DNA from: Deltaproteobacteria bacterium
GTDB lineage: Bacteria > Myxococcota > Myxococcia > Myxococcales > 40CM-4-68-19
Length of the DNA: 64,000 bases
NCBI GenBank assembly: GCA_025358085.1
Contig: JANYKT010000106.1
Span: 1-64,000 of the forward strand
Direction of reading: 5' to 3'
Positions 35,301 through 43,500 of this stretch are shown here, one piece after another. The translations under genes were made by a program, and so were the position numbers. Every line of letters begins with the position of its first letter. Within the stretch, counting starts at the first letter, position 1. The notes beneath the pieces were generated by a model. The model ran no database searches and was not told the origin of the DNA. It saw only the letters and a list, made by a program, of their open reading frames with translations.

Positions 35301-37826
35301 TGTCCCCCCCGGGCCGGTTACGTTTGCTGAGAGGTCCACGGGCTGCCCGGAAACCGGCGAGGGCGGAGCCACCGTCAGCGCCACCGCTGGCGTCGCCCGG
35401 ACAATGGTCTGGGTGAGAACGCCTGAAGTGGAAACGTTGAAGGTCGTATCTCCGTTGTACTGCGCGGTGATTGAATGATTGCCGACCGCGAGCGCGGAGG
35501 TGGTCAAGCTCGTGTTGCCGCCAGCGAGGGTGCCTGAGCCGATGCTCGTCCCCCCGTCGAGGAAGGTCACCGTGCCGGAGGGAGCGCCGCTGCCGGAGAC
35601 GGTCGCGGTGAAGGTCACGGCCGCTGCGAAGGTCTGCGTCGGCGCGGAGGAAGACAGCGAGACCGTGGTCGGGGCGAGGTAGACGAAGCTGCTCGCGAGG
35701 GTCGCGGACTTCGCGTCGGGATTGACCACCTTCACGTCATACGTGCCGGGCGAGAGAGTCGGCACGGTGAACGTGAGGGAGGTGGCTGTGGCCGCGGTCA
35801 CCGTCACTGCGGTGCCATTCAGAAACACGGTGGCACCGACCTGGAAGTTGCTGCCGGCAATGGTAACTACAGTGCCGGCCACGCCCTGGCCCGGGCTCAC
35901 CGAAGTGACCGTCGGCGGCGGCAAATCGAGGAAGCTGGCGGTGACGGTGACATTGGCAGCAAGCGTGATGGTGCAGGGGTTCGCGCTGCCGGAGCAGCCG
36001 CTCGTCCAGCCGGAAAACAATTGATTTGCGCCCGGGGTGGCGGTGAAGCTCACCTGGCTGCCGTCGAGGAATTTCGCGGAGGCCGAACCGCAGGCGCTGC
36101 CGCAATCGATCGCGGCCGGGCTGGAGACGACTCGCCCGGTTCCATTGCCGGATTTGGTCACGGTCACGATGTCGAGGGAGCCGATGCTGTCGGTGTCCGA
36201 GAAGCTGTTGTTCGCCGGAAAAGGGTCGCTGATGCCGCTCGGGGTCGCGATTGAGCCGGTCATGCGAAGGCTGCTGCTGCCGGAGCCGGCGATGATGTTG
36301 CCGGACAGGGTAAAGACTGCTTGTCCGCCGGAGGGCAGATCGACGGTGGTGCTGATGGCGCCGCTGCCGCTGGTCGCGGCGCAATTGCTGCCGGTCGCGG
36401 GGGCGCAGGTCCAGGAAGCGTTGGTGAATTGCGCGGGGATTGGAACCGAGACTGGCGCCCCGCTGACCGCGGTGGGGCCGTTGTTCTCAACGACGATGGT
36501 ATAAACGTCCGGGTCGCCAAAGAGGACCGCCGCCTTGCCGTCGGTGCCGGTGATGGCGAGGTCCGCGTAGACCACTCCGCTGGTGACAGTCGAATTCGTG
36601 ACCGGTCCGAGCAGCGGTGCAATGCCGTCCCCTTGCACTGCGTACGTGCCGTTGGCGATGGAGGTGTTGGCGGCGACGGTCGCAGGCACATTGAAGGTGA
36701 TGGTGAAGTTCTGGCTGGCGGAGGGACCGAGTGTGCCGAGGTTGCAACTGATGGTGCCGCTGGTCGCGCCAGGAGCAGGAGCCGTGCAGGTGGCGCCGGG
36801 GATGCCGCTGACGTCGGCGCTGGTGAAGGTCAAGTTCGCCGGGATGGGCTGGTTGACCGTGACGTTGGTGCCCGCAGCCGTGCCGCCATTGCCGACGGCG
36901 TAGGTGTAGACGAGGTTCGAGCCTGCGTTGACGGCATTCGGGGCGCGTGCCTGGACCGAGAGCCCCGGAATCCTGGAGCCGAAGGCGTCGAGATAGACCT
37001 CGCCCCAGTGACCTCCCCGGCCGCAGCCGGTCGCGACCACGGTGACTGTCACGCTGTCGCCAATGTCCAGTTGCGTAGACCCGGGCGAGATGTCGAAGGC
37101 CTGCCAGTCCGTGTAGAGGATGCCAGGCGCCCCCGGGTCGGTCTTCCAGGGAATTCCGGGTTCATTCGAATAGTGCAGCGTCGAAGCCAGCGTGAGCCCG
37201 CGGGTCTGGTTGACAACCTGCACGTAGTAGTAAGGCTGCTGGGCGAACGAGTGTCCGGGATTCTGCAGCACCGGCGCCACCGCGAAGCGTATGTGGATGT
37301 TGCCGTCGGTCGTGTCGACATCCGCCGAGCTCATGGTGGCGGTCTGGGTGAGGCTGTTCGAGTTGTAATTCGCGCCTTGCTGATTCACCACCGCCGAATA
37401 GGCGCCGAACTTGGGGATACGGAGCGTGGAGCTGCTGGTCAGGCCTGCCGGGAGGACCGTTTCGGTGGCACCGGTGACGGTGGCGCTGAGGTTGCTTCCT
37501 CCCGCAGTGAGGTGGAGGTCAGCGGTGCTCGCGGCCGGATAGGTGAAGCCGGAGCTGGGGTTCTTGCCGGTGGTCACGCTCCAGCCTCCCAGCGTGCCGT
37601 CTTCAAAGCCGCCATTGGTAAACACCGCGGGAGAGTTTCCGCCCAGCGGTTTGAGGTGATGCGAGAAGCCTGGCGGGTCAGCGGGCGGCGAGTTCTTGCA
37701 GGCGACGGCGGACACGCAGAGCGCGAGAAGGCCCAGGAGGCTTCGCGTTGTCCTCGCGGAGCATCTGAGTTGCGGACCGATCAAGGACGGAAAAGCGAAC
37801 CTGGGAATCTGCTGAGAAGCGCTCAT
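29352..37826 (-). CDS. Giant DUF11/Ig-repeat lipoprotein fused in frame to an OmpA-type outer membrane protein
   Basis: One uninterrupted frame of 2,824 codons. Order by residue: signal peptide with a possible lipobox (SAVAC, near 43); two DUF11-like domains (~290-385, ~425-530); a Cys-containing repeat (~550-630); an IPT/TIG domain (~632-712); thirteen bacterial Ig-like repeats (~720-1970), each with a Y-x-G-D-x-x-F motif; a LamG/concanavalin-like domain (~1975-2180); a cadherin-like segment (~2205-2260). A MYXO-CTERM-like tail follows: C2302, hydrophobic helix, R-R-R. Then a second signal peptide (from residue 2343, ATG at 30800), a beta-barrel-like domain and an OmpA C-terminal peptidoglycan-binding domain (~2690-2815, IAGHSDNHGTDSHNNRL). 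The first part looks like a surface adhesin and the second like an independent outer-membrane porin-type protein. Whether one or two polypeptides are made is not known. Confidence 0.8.
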   Translation of the reverse strand: MSASQQIPRFAFPSLIGPQLRCSARTTRSLLGLLALCVSAVACKNSPPADPPGFSHHLKPLGGNSPAVFTNGGFEDGTLGGWSVTTGKNPSSGFTYPAASTADLHLTAGGSNLSATVTGATETVLPAGLTSSSTLRIPKFGAYSAVVNQQGANYNSNSLTQTATMSSADVDTTDGNIHIRFAVAPVLQNPGHSFAQQPYYYVQVVNQTRGLTLASTLHYSNEPGIPWKTDPGAPGILYTDWQAFDISPGSTQLDIGDSVTVTVVATGCGRGGHWGEVYLDAFGSRIPGLSVQARAPNAVNAGSNLVYTYAVGNGGTAAGTNVTVNQPIPANLTFTSADVSGIPGATCTAPAPGATSGTISCNLGTLGPSASQNFTITFNVPATVAANTSIANGTYAVQGDGIAPLLGPVTNSTVTSGVVYADLAITGTDGKAAVLFGDPDVYTIVVENNGPTAVSGAPVSVPIPAQFTNASWTCAPATGSNCAATSGSGAISTTVDLPSGGQAVFTLSGNIIAGSGSSSLRMTGSIATPSGISDPFPANNSFSDTDSIGSLDIVTVTKSGNGTGRVVSSPAAIDCGSACGSASAKFLDGSQVSFTATPGANQLFSGWTSGCSGSANPCTITLAANVTVTASFLDLPPPTVTSVSPGQGVAGTVVTIAGSNFQVGATVFLNGTAVTVTAATATSLTFTVPTLSPGTYDVKVVNPDAKSATLASSFVYLAPTTVSLSSSAPTQTFAAAVTFTATVSGSGAPSGTVTFLDGGTSIGSGTLAGGNTSLTTSALAVGNHSITAQYNGDTTFNVSTSGVLTQTIVRATPAVALTVAPPSPVSGQPVDLSANVTGPGGTPSGDVSFFDAAVNIGTVTLASGAATLSLPSLSVGNHSITVQYAGDIDFSPQTSAATAVSVGQASTTTAFAASPSTQSFGAAVTLAATVAAVAPGSGTPDGNLTFFDGTASLGTVALSNGAASLVTSSLSVGSHTLVATYNGSNDFLSSTNSAGELIVKASASATVSFTPASPVRGQQVQLTATVTGPGATPSGSVTFLDGTVSLGTFSLSSGSVTLPTSALAVGNHSITVSYGGDGNFSMATSAAATFSVQQASTSVALTVAPIPSTFGANVSLQASVTAIAPGAGTPDGTVTFFDGTASLGTATLASGSGSIVVTTLAVGSHSLTATYAGSTDFISATSGATIETVNKATPAVLLTFSPASPVYGQTINFTATVSGPGATPSGSVTLSDGSTVLGTVILANGVAGFTSSSLAPGAHSLTADYGGDGNFVPATSSATAVTVQQASTATTLTASPQPSSFGGAVTLTAVVAPVSPGAGVPSGTVTFYDGTISLGTGSLSAGTATLSLSTLSVGPHSLTASYGGDFGFLTSTSPANVQTVNQAQSSVALAASPAATVYGQSLTLTATVAGPGATPSGSVTFLDGTTNIGSGALTSGVATLQLSNLAVGPHSLTASFSGDANFLPATSAAVPLTVAQAASSAALVVDINPSVAGQKITVQAGVTAVSPGAGIATGTLTFKDGTNTLGTAQLDSAGTATFSTTAFSVGTHPLTIIYAGDTNFIGSTSPVYSQIVGQAGTTLTLTFDPAAPVFGQPVHYTATVVVTSPGTGVATGSVTFTEGIAATGNTVLGTAHLDATGVVVFTDASLPPGSHTVTATYAGDSNFSGSSGSVAETVGPAATTTVLTLAPNPSSYGAAVLFTATVAAVAPGAGSPTGTVTFSDGTTAIGSAALSGGAASISLGNLLAGSHSITATFGGDANFNGSSTVAGTVLVVNRAATVAAITPSPSTSVTGQAIGFSLGVTSSGGVPTGQVSLYDGATTGTPIGTGTLTTGAAVVSSSFAHAGAHPLTVVYGGDANFQGNTSLATSYLVKPDPTAVTVAASPSQTLVNRPITFTARVTSMAPGSGTPQGSLSFADAGSSLGTVSLDAFGAASLTVSSMTLGNHPITASYADSADYLASQGTLPGGEVIQKSAPVAGSGSAVAFDGATQSAMVANADGALDGVQTVEVEFIRAASDVPHAAACLIQQGEGDATVFGLCLTARRDGIQVRRGADAREIPVDLGTGWHQVALIALGDSTLLLVDGTQVASLPGGFGTAKAQPIVFAAAKAGIGRTDRFAGSLDEIRFWSAPRAASDVQADQKRPVISAAATLLALWRMDEGAGDALYDAASQHAVATLEGTPSWVASEAWKSRTTPEERPLAAFTAGYDPDGAPITVTMTVAAPHGAATINADQIGYLPAQSVLGTDSFTYSVSNGQSSGNLFTTSVAVTHIDVCSAQSDCGGGDLCTNNLCVGPATLTAASGGCSSLPSSGPSTALLPLVLLAGFLLLRRRALLPAPSRTAVSAMQSGSALRNAALLLVLTCAAQARASDGFALDTFEPSPVGDHFFQVPDADVEGNLAPAFGLEAGWAHEPLTLYTNGSPLQQGKLVQNQYGLRLGGALPLFNRVLLDADIGMSAYQQGQTPFNGAASLSATAFHDPRLGARVALLRGDRLALAAGLSVFLPLGSQSGYGSDGSVRALPQLLASGRSGQVVYASEAGLELRKTSEASFTRVGSAVRLGLAGGWMFLNDHLQVGPELFSRVQLDDASRSSVEALLGARYQTGDFSFGLGAGGRLNQHAPGAAPVRVVAQLTFTGLDFLHSRNRNDRGQRLVATAPAPVQLAVVEPAPPVPVPAPVAPPPPAPAPVLAAADPDVKIIDGKIELQRTLRFSHDSATLDDQSKLELNELAEVLRNKTGPYRVFIAGHSDNHGTDSHNNRLTARRARAVQVELETHGVPSAKVKSQGCGSKAPVASNETDEGRALNRRVDILLPPPGVQPDCEHEGAGLQ
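30798..30929 (-). other. MYXO-CTERM-like signal and internal second start inside the giant frame
   Basis: On the minus strand, GGCSSLPSSG (Cys codon 30921-30923) is followed by the helix LLPLVLLAGFLLL and RRR (30840-30848), the layout of the MYXO-CTERM sorting signal, which normally ends a protein. Without a stop, the frame runs into V-S-A-M; the Met (ATG, 30800) opens a normal signal peptide (LRNAALLLVLTCAAQARA). GTG at 30809 is an alternative start. A weak GGTGAG lies upstream. This is where two separate genes would be divided if a stop codon were present. Confidence 0.75.
31920..35665 (-). repeat. Thirteen Ig-like repeats, alternating short and long
   Basis: Inside the giant gene, about 3.7 kb encodes thirteen Ig-like units. 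Each ends with LAVGNHSITAQYNGDTTF-type sequence. From the second unit, two kinds alternate for about four rounds: a shorter one with GPGATPSG and a longer one with APGAGTPDG. The alternation suggests growth by duplication of two-unit blocks. The last four units diverge. Long DNA repeats like these are prone to copy-number change and assembly error. Confidence 0.8.
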
Positions 37827-38367
37827 CTTGAAGGAACTCCGGGGTCGCTGGTCACAAGTTGGCAGGGAAATGCGCGTGAAGCGCTGTCGGAACGGCAGTC
37901 GAAGACGTGGTTCAATAATGCAGAGTTACACGTCAGAACAAGGTGTGATTTCACTTACTTCCCGCGCGCGCGAAATTCTTTCACTGACCCACACGCGATG
38001 CCTGACTCATGACTCAATGCTTGTTTGAATACCGACCCACACGAACGCTCCTGGCCGCTCTCCGGGCGGCCAGGCTCGAGCGGACAGCGTCGATGTTGAC
38101 GGTATGAAATCAAGTTTGGCCGGAGCGCTCCGGTTCCGGTTTCGGGATCGATCACGAGAGCTCGGGCGCGACTTAAAGGCTCACGGACTCAAATCCATAT
38201 AGAGACTTTTGCAAATCAATCGTCATACGCGGCGAGACTCGACAGGATCCACGATACCCAGTTCATTGCTTGTCAATCTGATACGCGTGGATCTGGATCT
38301 CACCCTGGCGGGGGGCGGGAGCGCAACCGCCTTCAGCGAGACATGGCGCTGTCACGCCCGCGACGGA
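37827..38367. other. 541-base non-coding region upstream of the giant gene
   Basis: No gene is supported. From about 37910 to 38290 the sequence is visibly AT-richer than its surroundings. A hairpin of 9 bp (38050-38058 with 38066-38074, CCTGGCCGC) lies 3' of the thioesterase gene without a T tract. The stretch probably holds the promoter and leader of the giant leftward gene, whose ATG at 37826 has a GGAG about ten bases upstream. A small RNA is possible but unsupported. Confidence 0.5.
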
Positions 38368-38778
38368 TCATCCGCCGCTGTTGCGCGCGCGCGCTTTCTG
38401 CTGGAGGCGCGCGTCGTCAACGATGGCGCGTTTGTGGACCCCGCGCATGACCTCGCCTCCGCCGTCGCGCGCGGCGACTTCGAAGGCGTAGAGTTTGCCG
38501 TCAATGCCGGTGAAGCGCGCGCGCGCGGTGACCGTCGCGCCCACCGGTGTGGCCGCGAGGTGTTCAACGTTGACGACCACGCCCACCGAGAGTTCGCCGG
38601 GCTTCAAAAGCGGCACCAGCAGCTTGCCCGCCGCGAGCTCCAGCAAGGCGATGCAGCGCGTGGTGGAGAGGACGCGGGGATAGACCTCACCGGTGATCTC
38701 ATTCAATGCCGCGGCGGTGTCCTCTTCGCGCGCCACATAAGAAAACTCGAACTCTGCCCCTGGCTCGAGCGCGCTCAT
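38368..38778 (-). CDS. FlK-type (fluoroacetyl-CoA thioesterase-like) hotdog protein
   Basis: A 136-residue hotdog-fold thioesterase. The catalytic set of the FlK family is present with the right spacing: T39, E47 and H73 (VLSTTRCIALLELAAG, then VVNVEHLAATPVG). Known FlK hydrolyses fluoroacetyl-CoA; most relatives act on other acyl-CoAs. It overlaps the AAA ATPase gene by ATGA at 38775-38778, so it is co-translated with it. No organofluorine genes are nearby, so the substrate is probably different. Confidence 0.88.
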   Translation of the reverse strand: MSALEPGAEFEFSYVAREEDTAAALNEITGEVYPRVLSTTRCIALLELAAGKLLVPLLKPGELSVGVVVNVEHLAATPVGATVTARARFTGIDGKLYAFEVAARDGGGEVMRGVHKRAIVDDARLQQKARARNSGG

Positions 38779-40529
38779 TGCTCGGCCAGCAGGAACTTCA
38801 ATTCGCGGATGCGCCGGGTGATGTCATCGCGCGGAGTCATTCGATAGCTCTCGGGCAGCAGGTCGCGCGAGGTGCATTCGGCCACCGCCACCAGCGTTTG
38901 CAGCTCCACCTCCAGCGGATAACTGGGCGGAATGAAGTCCTCGAAGGTCTCGCGCAGGTCGGTCTCGGTGACCTTGTCGCGCTTGTCATTCACCGCGCGA
39001 AGCTTGGCGCGCACCAGCGCAGACTCGATATCAGCGCCCGACATCTTGGGCAGGTCCTTGGGCAAGATATCGGCAATGTTGCCTTCGAAGCCGACCTTGG
39101 CTTTTTTGGCCATGGTCTTGATCAGCTCCAGCCGCTCTTCCGGCGATTCCGGATAGAAGAGCGCCAGATGCTCCTCGGCGCGGCCCTGCCGCTTCAGGTC
39201 CACGGGCAGCAAGTCAGGCCGGCAGGTCAGGAGGAACCATACAATCTTGCCGCGATACTCCGTATTGCCCATGAATTCCGCAATCGAGGCGAAGACGCGC
39301 GAGGAGGTGCCCGAATCGCCCGAGGCATTGCGATTGCCGAGGAACGCGTCGGCCTCGTCGATGATCACCGCGACCGGCCACATGGCTTTCAGCAGATTGA
39401 AGATCTTCTCGAGATTCCCTTCCGTCACTCCCTGCCACTGCGAGCGAAAGTTCAGGAACTTCACGCAGGGAATGCCGATCTCGCCGGCAAAGCAGGTCGC
39501 GAGAAAAGACTTGCCGGTGCCGATGGGCCCCGCGATGAGGAAGCCCATCGGGACCACGTCGCGCTTGCCGGTCGTGATGGCCCGCGCCGCCTGCTTAAGC
39601 AATTGCTTTGCTTTGGTATGCCCGGCGACGATATCGATTGAGAAGGCCGGCTCGATGAACTCGAGCAGCCCGTGACACTCGGCCTGGATGATCTCTTTCT
39701 TCTTCTCTTTCAATCGCTCGACGGTCAGCCTGGGCCCGGCAATGGCCTCGGTCAGCACCCGATCCAGCGCGACCCGCGACATCCCTGCGGTCATGGAGGA
39801 GATTGCTTCCGCCGTGGACTCGCTGATCTCGGAGCGCTTCTTTCCCGATAAAGCGAACTTCGTCTCGACGTATTCCAGGCGCTCCTTCTCCGTCGGCAAC
39901 GGCAACTCGATAGCAACGGCATAAGGATTGCGGCCAATGCGCGGATTCAATTCGGCCAGGTTTTCGGCAATCAGACAGATGGAGAAGTCGGCCGTCAGGA
40001 ACTGCGGATCCTGCGCCCACTTCACCAGCGTGACCAGCGCATATCGATCTTCGCTGGACATGCCGCCGAGGTCGCTCGCGGGCGCGACCGATTCCGCGAA
40101 GTCGATGGCGATCGCCACGGACTTGCCATCGGCGATGCGCACGCGCGCATACGATTCCATCAGCGGAAAGGCGCGGGCCGGATCTTTGGGTATGCCCTTG
40201 GCGTATTCGGTGCCGAAGATGGAATCATAGCCAGCCACCGCGGACATGAAGTCTTTCTGCATCTCGGGCGTGGCCAGCCGGACACCGCTTGATCGGTCAT
40301 AGAACATGACCAGATCGCGAGTGCCAAAGAGTTCGTCGGCGAGGAAGTTGCGCAGCGGCACGAAGCGCCGGCCGCCCTTGCCGTCGTCGGCCGGCTGCAG
40401 GTCGCGCACGGCCCCGTGCAGGATGAAGGTGGAAATGGTCCGGGTGTAGTAGCGCTCGGCCAGCGTGCGCGCCCAGCCGGGAAAGGCAGCGAGGGGATCG
40501 GCAGCCAGCGACCTTGATTTGCGCGCCAT
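38775..40529 (-). CDS. AAA+ ATPase of unknown role
   Basis: A 584-residue ATPase. An N-terminal domain of about 250 residues (ISTFILHGAVRDLQP, YDRSSGVRLATPEMQ) precedes one AAA+ module: Walker A GPIGTGKS (about 334-341), Walker B VAVIIDEADAF (near 389), and an arginine-finger region after LLTCRPDLLPVDLKRQGR. The module resembles the Cdc48/FtsH type. No membrane helix or protease is seen. The start was set at ATG 40529 with GGAG eight bases upstream; an ATG at 40550 adds seven residues. It lies 39 bases after the kinase gene and overlaps the thioesterase gene, forming a three-gene unit. Confidence 0.85.
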   Translation of the reverse strand: MARKSRSLAADPLAAFPGWARTLAERYYTRTISTFILHGAVRDLQPADDGKGGRRFVPLRNFLADELFGTRDLVMFYDRSSGVRLATPEMQKDFMSAVAGYDSIFGTEYAKGIPKDPARAFPLMESYARVRIADGKSVAIAIDFAESVAPASDLGGMSSEDRYALVTLVKWAQDPQFLTADFSICLIAENLAELNPRIGRNPYAVAIELPLPTEKERLEYVETKFALSGKKRSEISESTAEAISSMTAGMSRVALDRVLTEAIAGPRLTVERLKEKKKEIIQAECHGLLEFIEPAFSIDIVAGHTKAKQLLKQAARAITTGKRDVVPMGFLIAGPIGTGKSFLATCFAGEIGIPCVKFLNFRSQWQGVTEGNLEKIFNLLKAMWPVAVIIDEADAFLGNRNASGDSGTSSRVFASIAEFMGNTEYRGKIVWFLLTCRPDLLPVDLKRQGRAEEHLALFYPESPEERLELIKTMAKKAKVGFEGNIADILPKDLPKMSGADIESALVRAKLRAVNDKRDKVTETDLRETFEDFIPPSYPLEVELQTLVAVAECTSRDLLPESYRMTPRDDITRRIRELKFLLAEQ

Positions 40530-40568
40530 GGGAAGAACTCCAATTTTCAATTGAAAAGGGGTGCTATT

Positions 40569-43500
40569 CTAACGTCGGCCGCGCTTGCGTGCACCATGGC
40601 GAATCTTTGGCGCGACGCCGAGTTCGACGATCTCCGAGTGGGTCTCTCCGCTGCGAATTTCGATCGGGAGTTCCTTGCCAGCGCCTTTGGCCAGCACCCG
40701 TACGCGGTGCGAGCCGGGCTTGAGCGGCCACCACAACAGCGGCGTCATCCGGCCGATATCGACGCCATCAATGATGACGTACCCGGCCGGGCGCGAACCC
40801 AGGCTGAGGAATCCCAGAGAAGTTGCGGGCCCTTCTTCAGAGCCAGAGCCGGGGACCTCAGGTGAGGGCATTCCCTCAATCTTCTCCAGGCGCCGTCCGG
40901 GACAGGCGGACGCAGCCGGCGCAAGCGTGGCCGCGACCTCGCGACGGCCAGCGTGCGCCGGAACGGCCACCTGCCACGAGCGGTAGCATTTCTTCTCCAG
41001 CGAGACCGCGTGAACGTGGCCCGCGTCCAGGCCCGGAAGGTAGGCGGGCGTGACGCCTTTTCGCTCGCCGTCGACGAAGACCTGCGCGCCCGGCGGGGAC
41101 GAGCGCACCACCAGCTCGCCCGTCGCTGCCACCAGCTGCAGGGTGACGGTTTTCTCCTCGCCAGCTTTGAGATTCACCGTCATCGATTGATCCGCAAAGC
41201 CAATGCGCCGCGCGGTCAAGACATGCTCCACGCCGGCGGGCAGGCCCGGCTCGCTCCACCGCGCCTCGTGCTCGCCCTTCACCTGCGCGCCGTCGAGCAA
41301 CAGCAGCGCATCGGGCGGGTCGGTCGAGACCTTGAGGGAGGCCACGCCTGGCGCGGACGCGGCGGCGCGCTTACCGGAGGCTCGCGGAGGGGAGAACAGG
41401 GCCCAGGCTGCCACCGCGAGGGCCAGCGCGACCGCCGCGAGTTGCGCCCGGCGGACCCACTGCGTGCGCAGGCTGTGGCGGGAGACTGTGCTCTCCTCGG
41501 GGAAGGTCGGGTCGTCGCCGACCAGCGTCGGCTTCGAGAGCGCCATGCGGTTGCCGTAGAACTCGGGATGGGGCCGCGGGCGCACCGCGGTCTTCTCTTC
41601 GTCGAGCTTCCTGCGCGGTGGCGTTTTCTCACCGTCTGCCTTTGCCGCGTCTGCCGCGTCTGTGGCTTCCAGCGCGCGTGCGGCGTCTGGCTCGTCGGCG
41701 GACGGCGCGTCGGCGTCCAGTGTGTCGGAGGACGGCGCGTCGAGCCGCATCGGCCGGGCCCCGTGGCGCTTGCCCTGTGGCAAGGGCCGCCTCCGCGCGC
41801 CGCGTCGCTTCGGCTGCGCATCATCGGGACCGGCTGGTTCAGCAGCATCGTCGGGCTCCTTGGCCAGCGCGGGCTGCGGCTTGTTGGCGTCAGGAGGCGT
41901 CGTTGCGCCGATGCGGGCGCGCAGCTCGGGACGGACAGGCTCGGGACGGACAGGCTCGGGCGCGGCGCGGCTGGGCTGGGCGGCCGGCACCAGCAGCTCT
42001 TCCAACAGTTTCGCGGCGGGATGGGTCGCCTCCGGTCGCGTGGCCTCGGGCTCAGTTGCCGTCAGCTCGGGCTCTTCGGCGTCCTCCCGATCCGGCGGTT
42101 GCGTCGGCCGTGGCGGCGCAGGGGAAATGGGCGGAGGCGGGCGCCACCTGGCCTCAAACGCCGCACCGGTCCGCGGCGACAAGGGTCGCGCGACCGGCGT
42201 CGGCTCATCGGGACCACCGAGCGGCGGCCCCGGCGGCCTGCTCTCGTCCGTGACGTGCACCGAAGGCGCGCCCTGCTGGCCCGCGAGAAACCGCCGCTCT
42301 GCAGACGCGAGTTCGTCCATGCTCATCGGTCGCGTGGGGCTTTCGAAGAAGGGCGGCGGAAGGGTTTTCGCCTCGCCCCGCGCGGGGGCGACCAGATCCT
42401 GCAGATCCTGCGATTGCATCCGCGAGCGCACGATGATCTCCGCCCGGGGGGCGCCCGCCGGCGAGGGCCCGCGAAAGGTTGCGTCGGTGTCTCCCCCGCC
42501 CAAAACCGCGCCCTCGATATCGGTGAAGGCGTCGACGCCTTCAGTCAGCGAGGCCGGCAGCGGCGGCGGCAGGCTCTTGCGAAGCACAGCGGGCGGGGTG
42601 AACACCGACGGCGTCTTCTCGTCGTCCTTGATGCGCGGCGCCGGCTTGCGCTCGAGCGGCCGCGCTGCTTCCGGCCGCAGGCGCTGCTCGCGCGGTCGGG
42701 TCGACTCCATCGCGGCCTGCGCCTCACGCGCGCTGTCGTCCGGAAACAGGGTTCTCATGAAGTTGGCGATGTCGTCGCGGGTGACCGGCCGGGGCAGCGA
42801 CTCGATGAGGAAGCGGTGCAGGTCGGCGGACAGGTCGGCGGCCTGCTGGTAGCGATCGTCCGGCTCCCGCGCCAGCGCCTTGAGGATGACGCGCTCGAGC
42901 TTTAACGGGATGCTCGGCTCCAGCGCCGACGGCGGCGTCACCTTCGCCTGCTGCACCTTCTCCAGCACGCTGTAATCGCTGTTGCCGGTGAAGAGCCGCT
43001 CGCCGGTGCACAGCTCGTAGAGCACGATGCCGGCGGCAAAGATGTCGCTGCGACCGTCGAGCGGGAGCCCGCGCACCTGCTCCGGGCTCATGTAGCCGAA
43101 CTTCCCTTTCAGGATTCCGGCCTGCGTCTTGGTCATCTTGTTGGCGGCTTTGGCGATGCCGAAGTCGATCAGCTTCACCTCGCCTTCGTAGCTGAGGATG
43201 ACGTTCTGCGGAGAGACGTCGCGGTGGACGATGTGGAGGTCGCGGCCGGCCAGGTCGCGCTTGCGGTGCGCGTAGTCGAGCCCCTCGCAGACCCGCGCCA
43301 GGATGTACGCGCAGAGCCCGAGCGGCATGCGCTCGCCGCGGCGCTTGAGCCGCTCGAAGGCCGCGCGCAGGTCCTTGCCCGGCACGTACTCCATGGCGAT
43401 GTAGAAGGAGTCGTTGACCTTGCCGAGGTCGAATGTTTGGGCGAGGTTCGCGTGCGACAGCTGCGAGGTGATCTTCGCCTCGTCGATGAACATCCGGATG

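Noticed and set aside
29679-36504. Many plus-strand open frames opposite the giant gene
   Set aside because: They mirror the Ig repeats, so they look repetitive, but lack start sites and motifs of their own.
38368-38778. Fluoroacetate detoxification locus
   Set aside because: The thioesterase has the FlK active site, but no fluorinase, dehalogenase or fluoride exporter is nearby, so the specific substrate is not supported.
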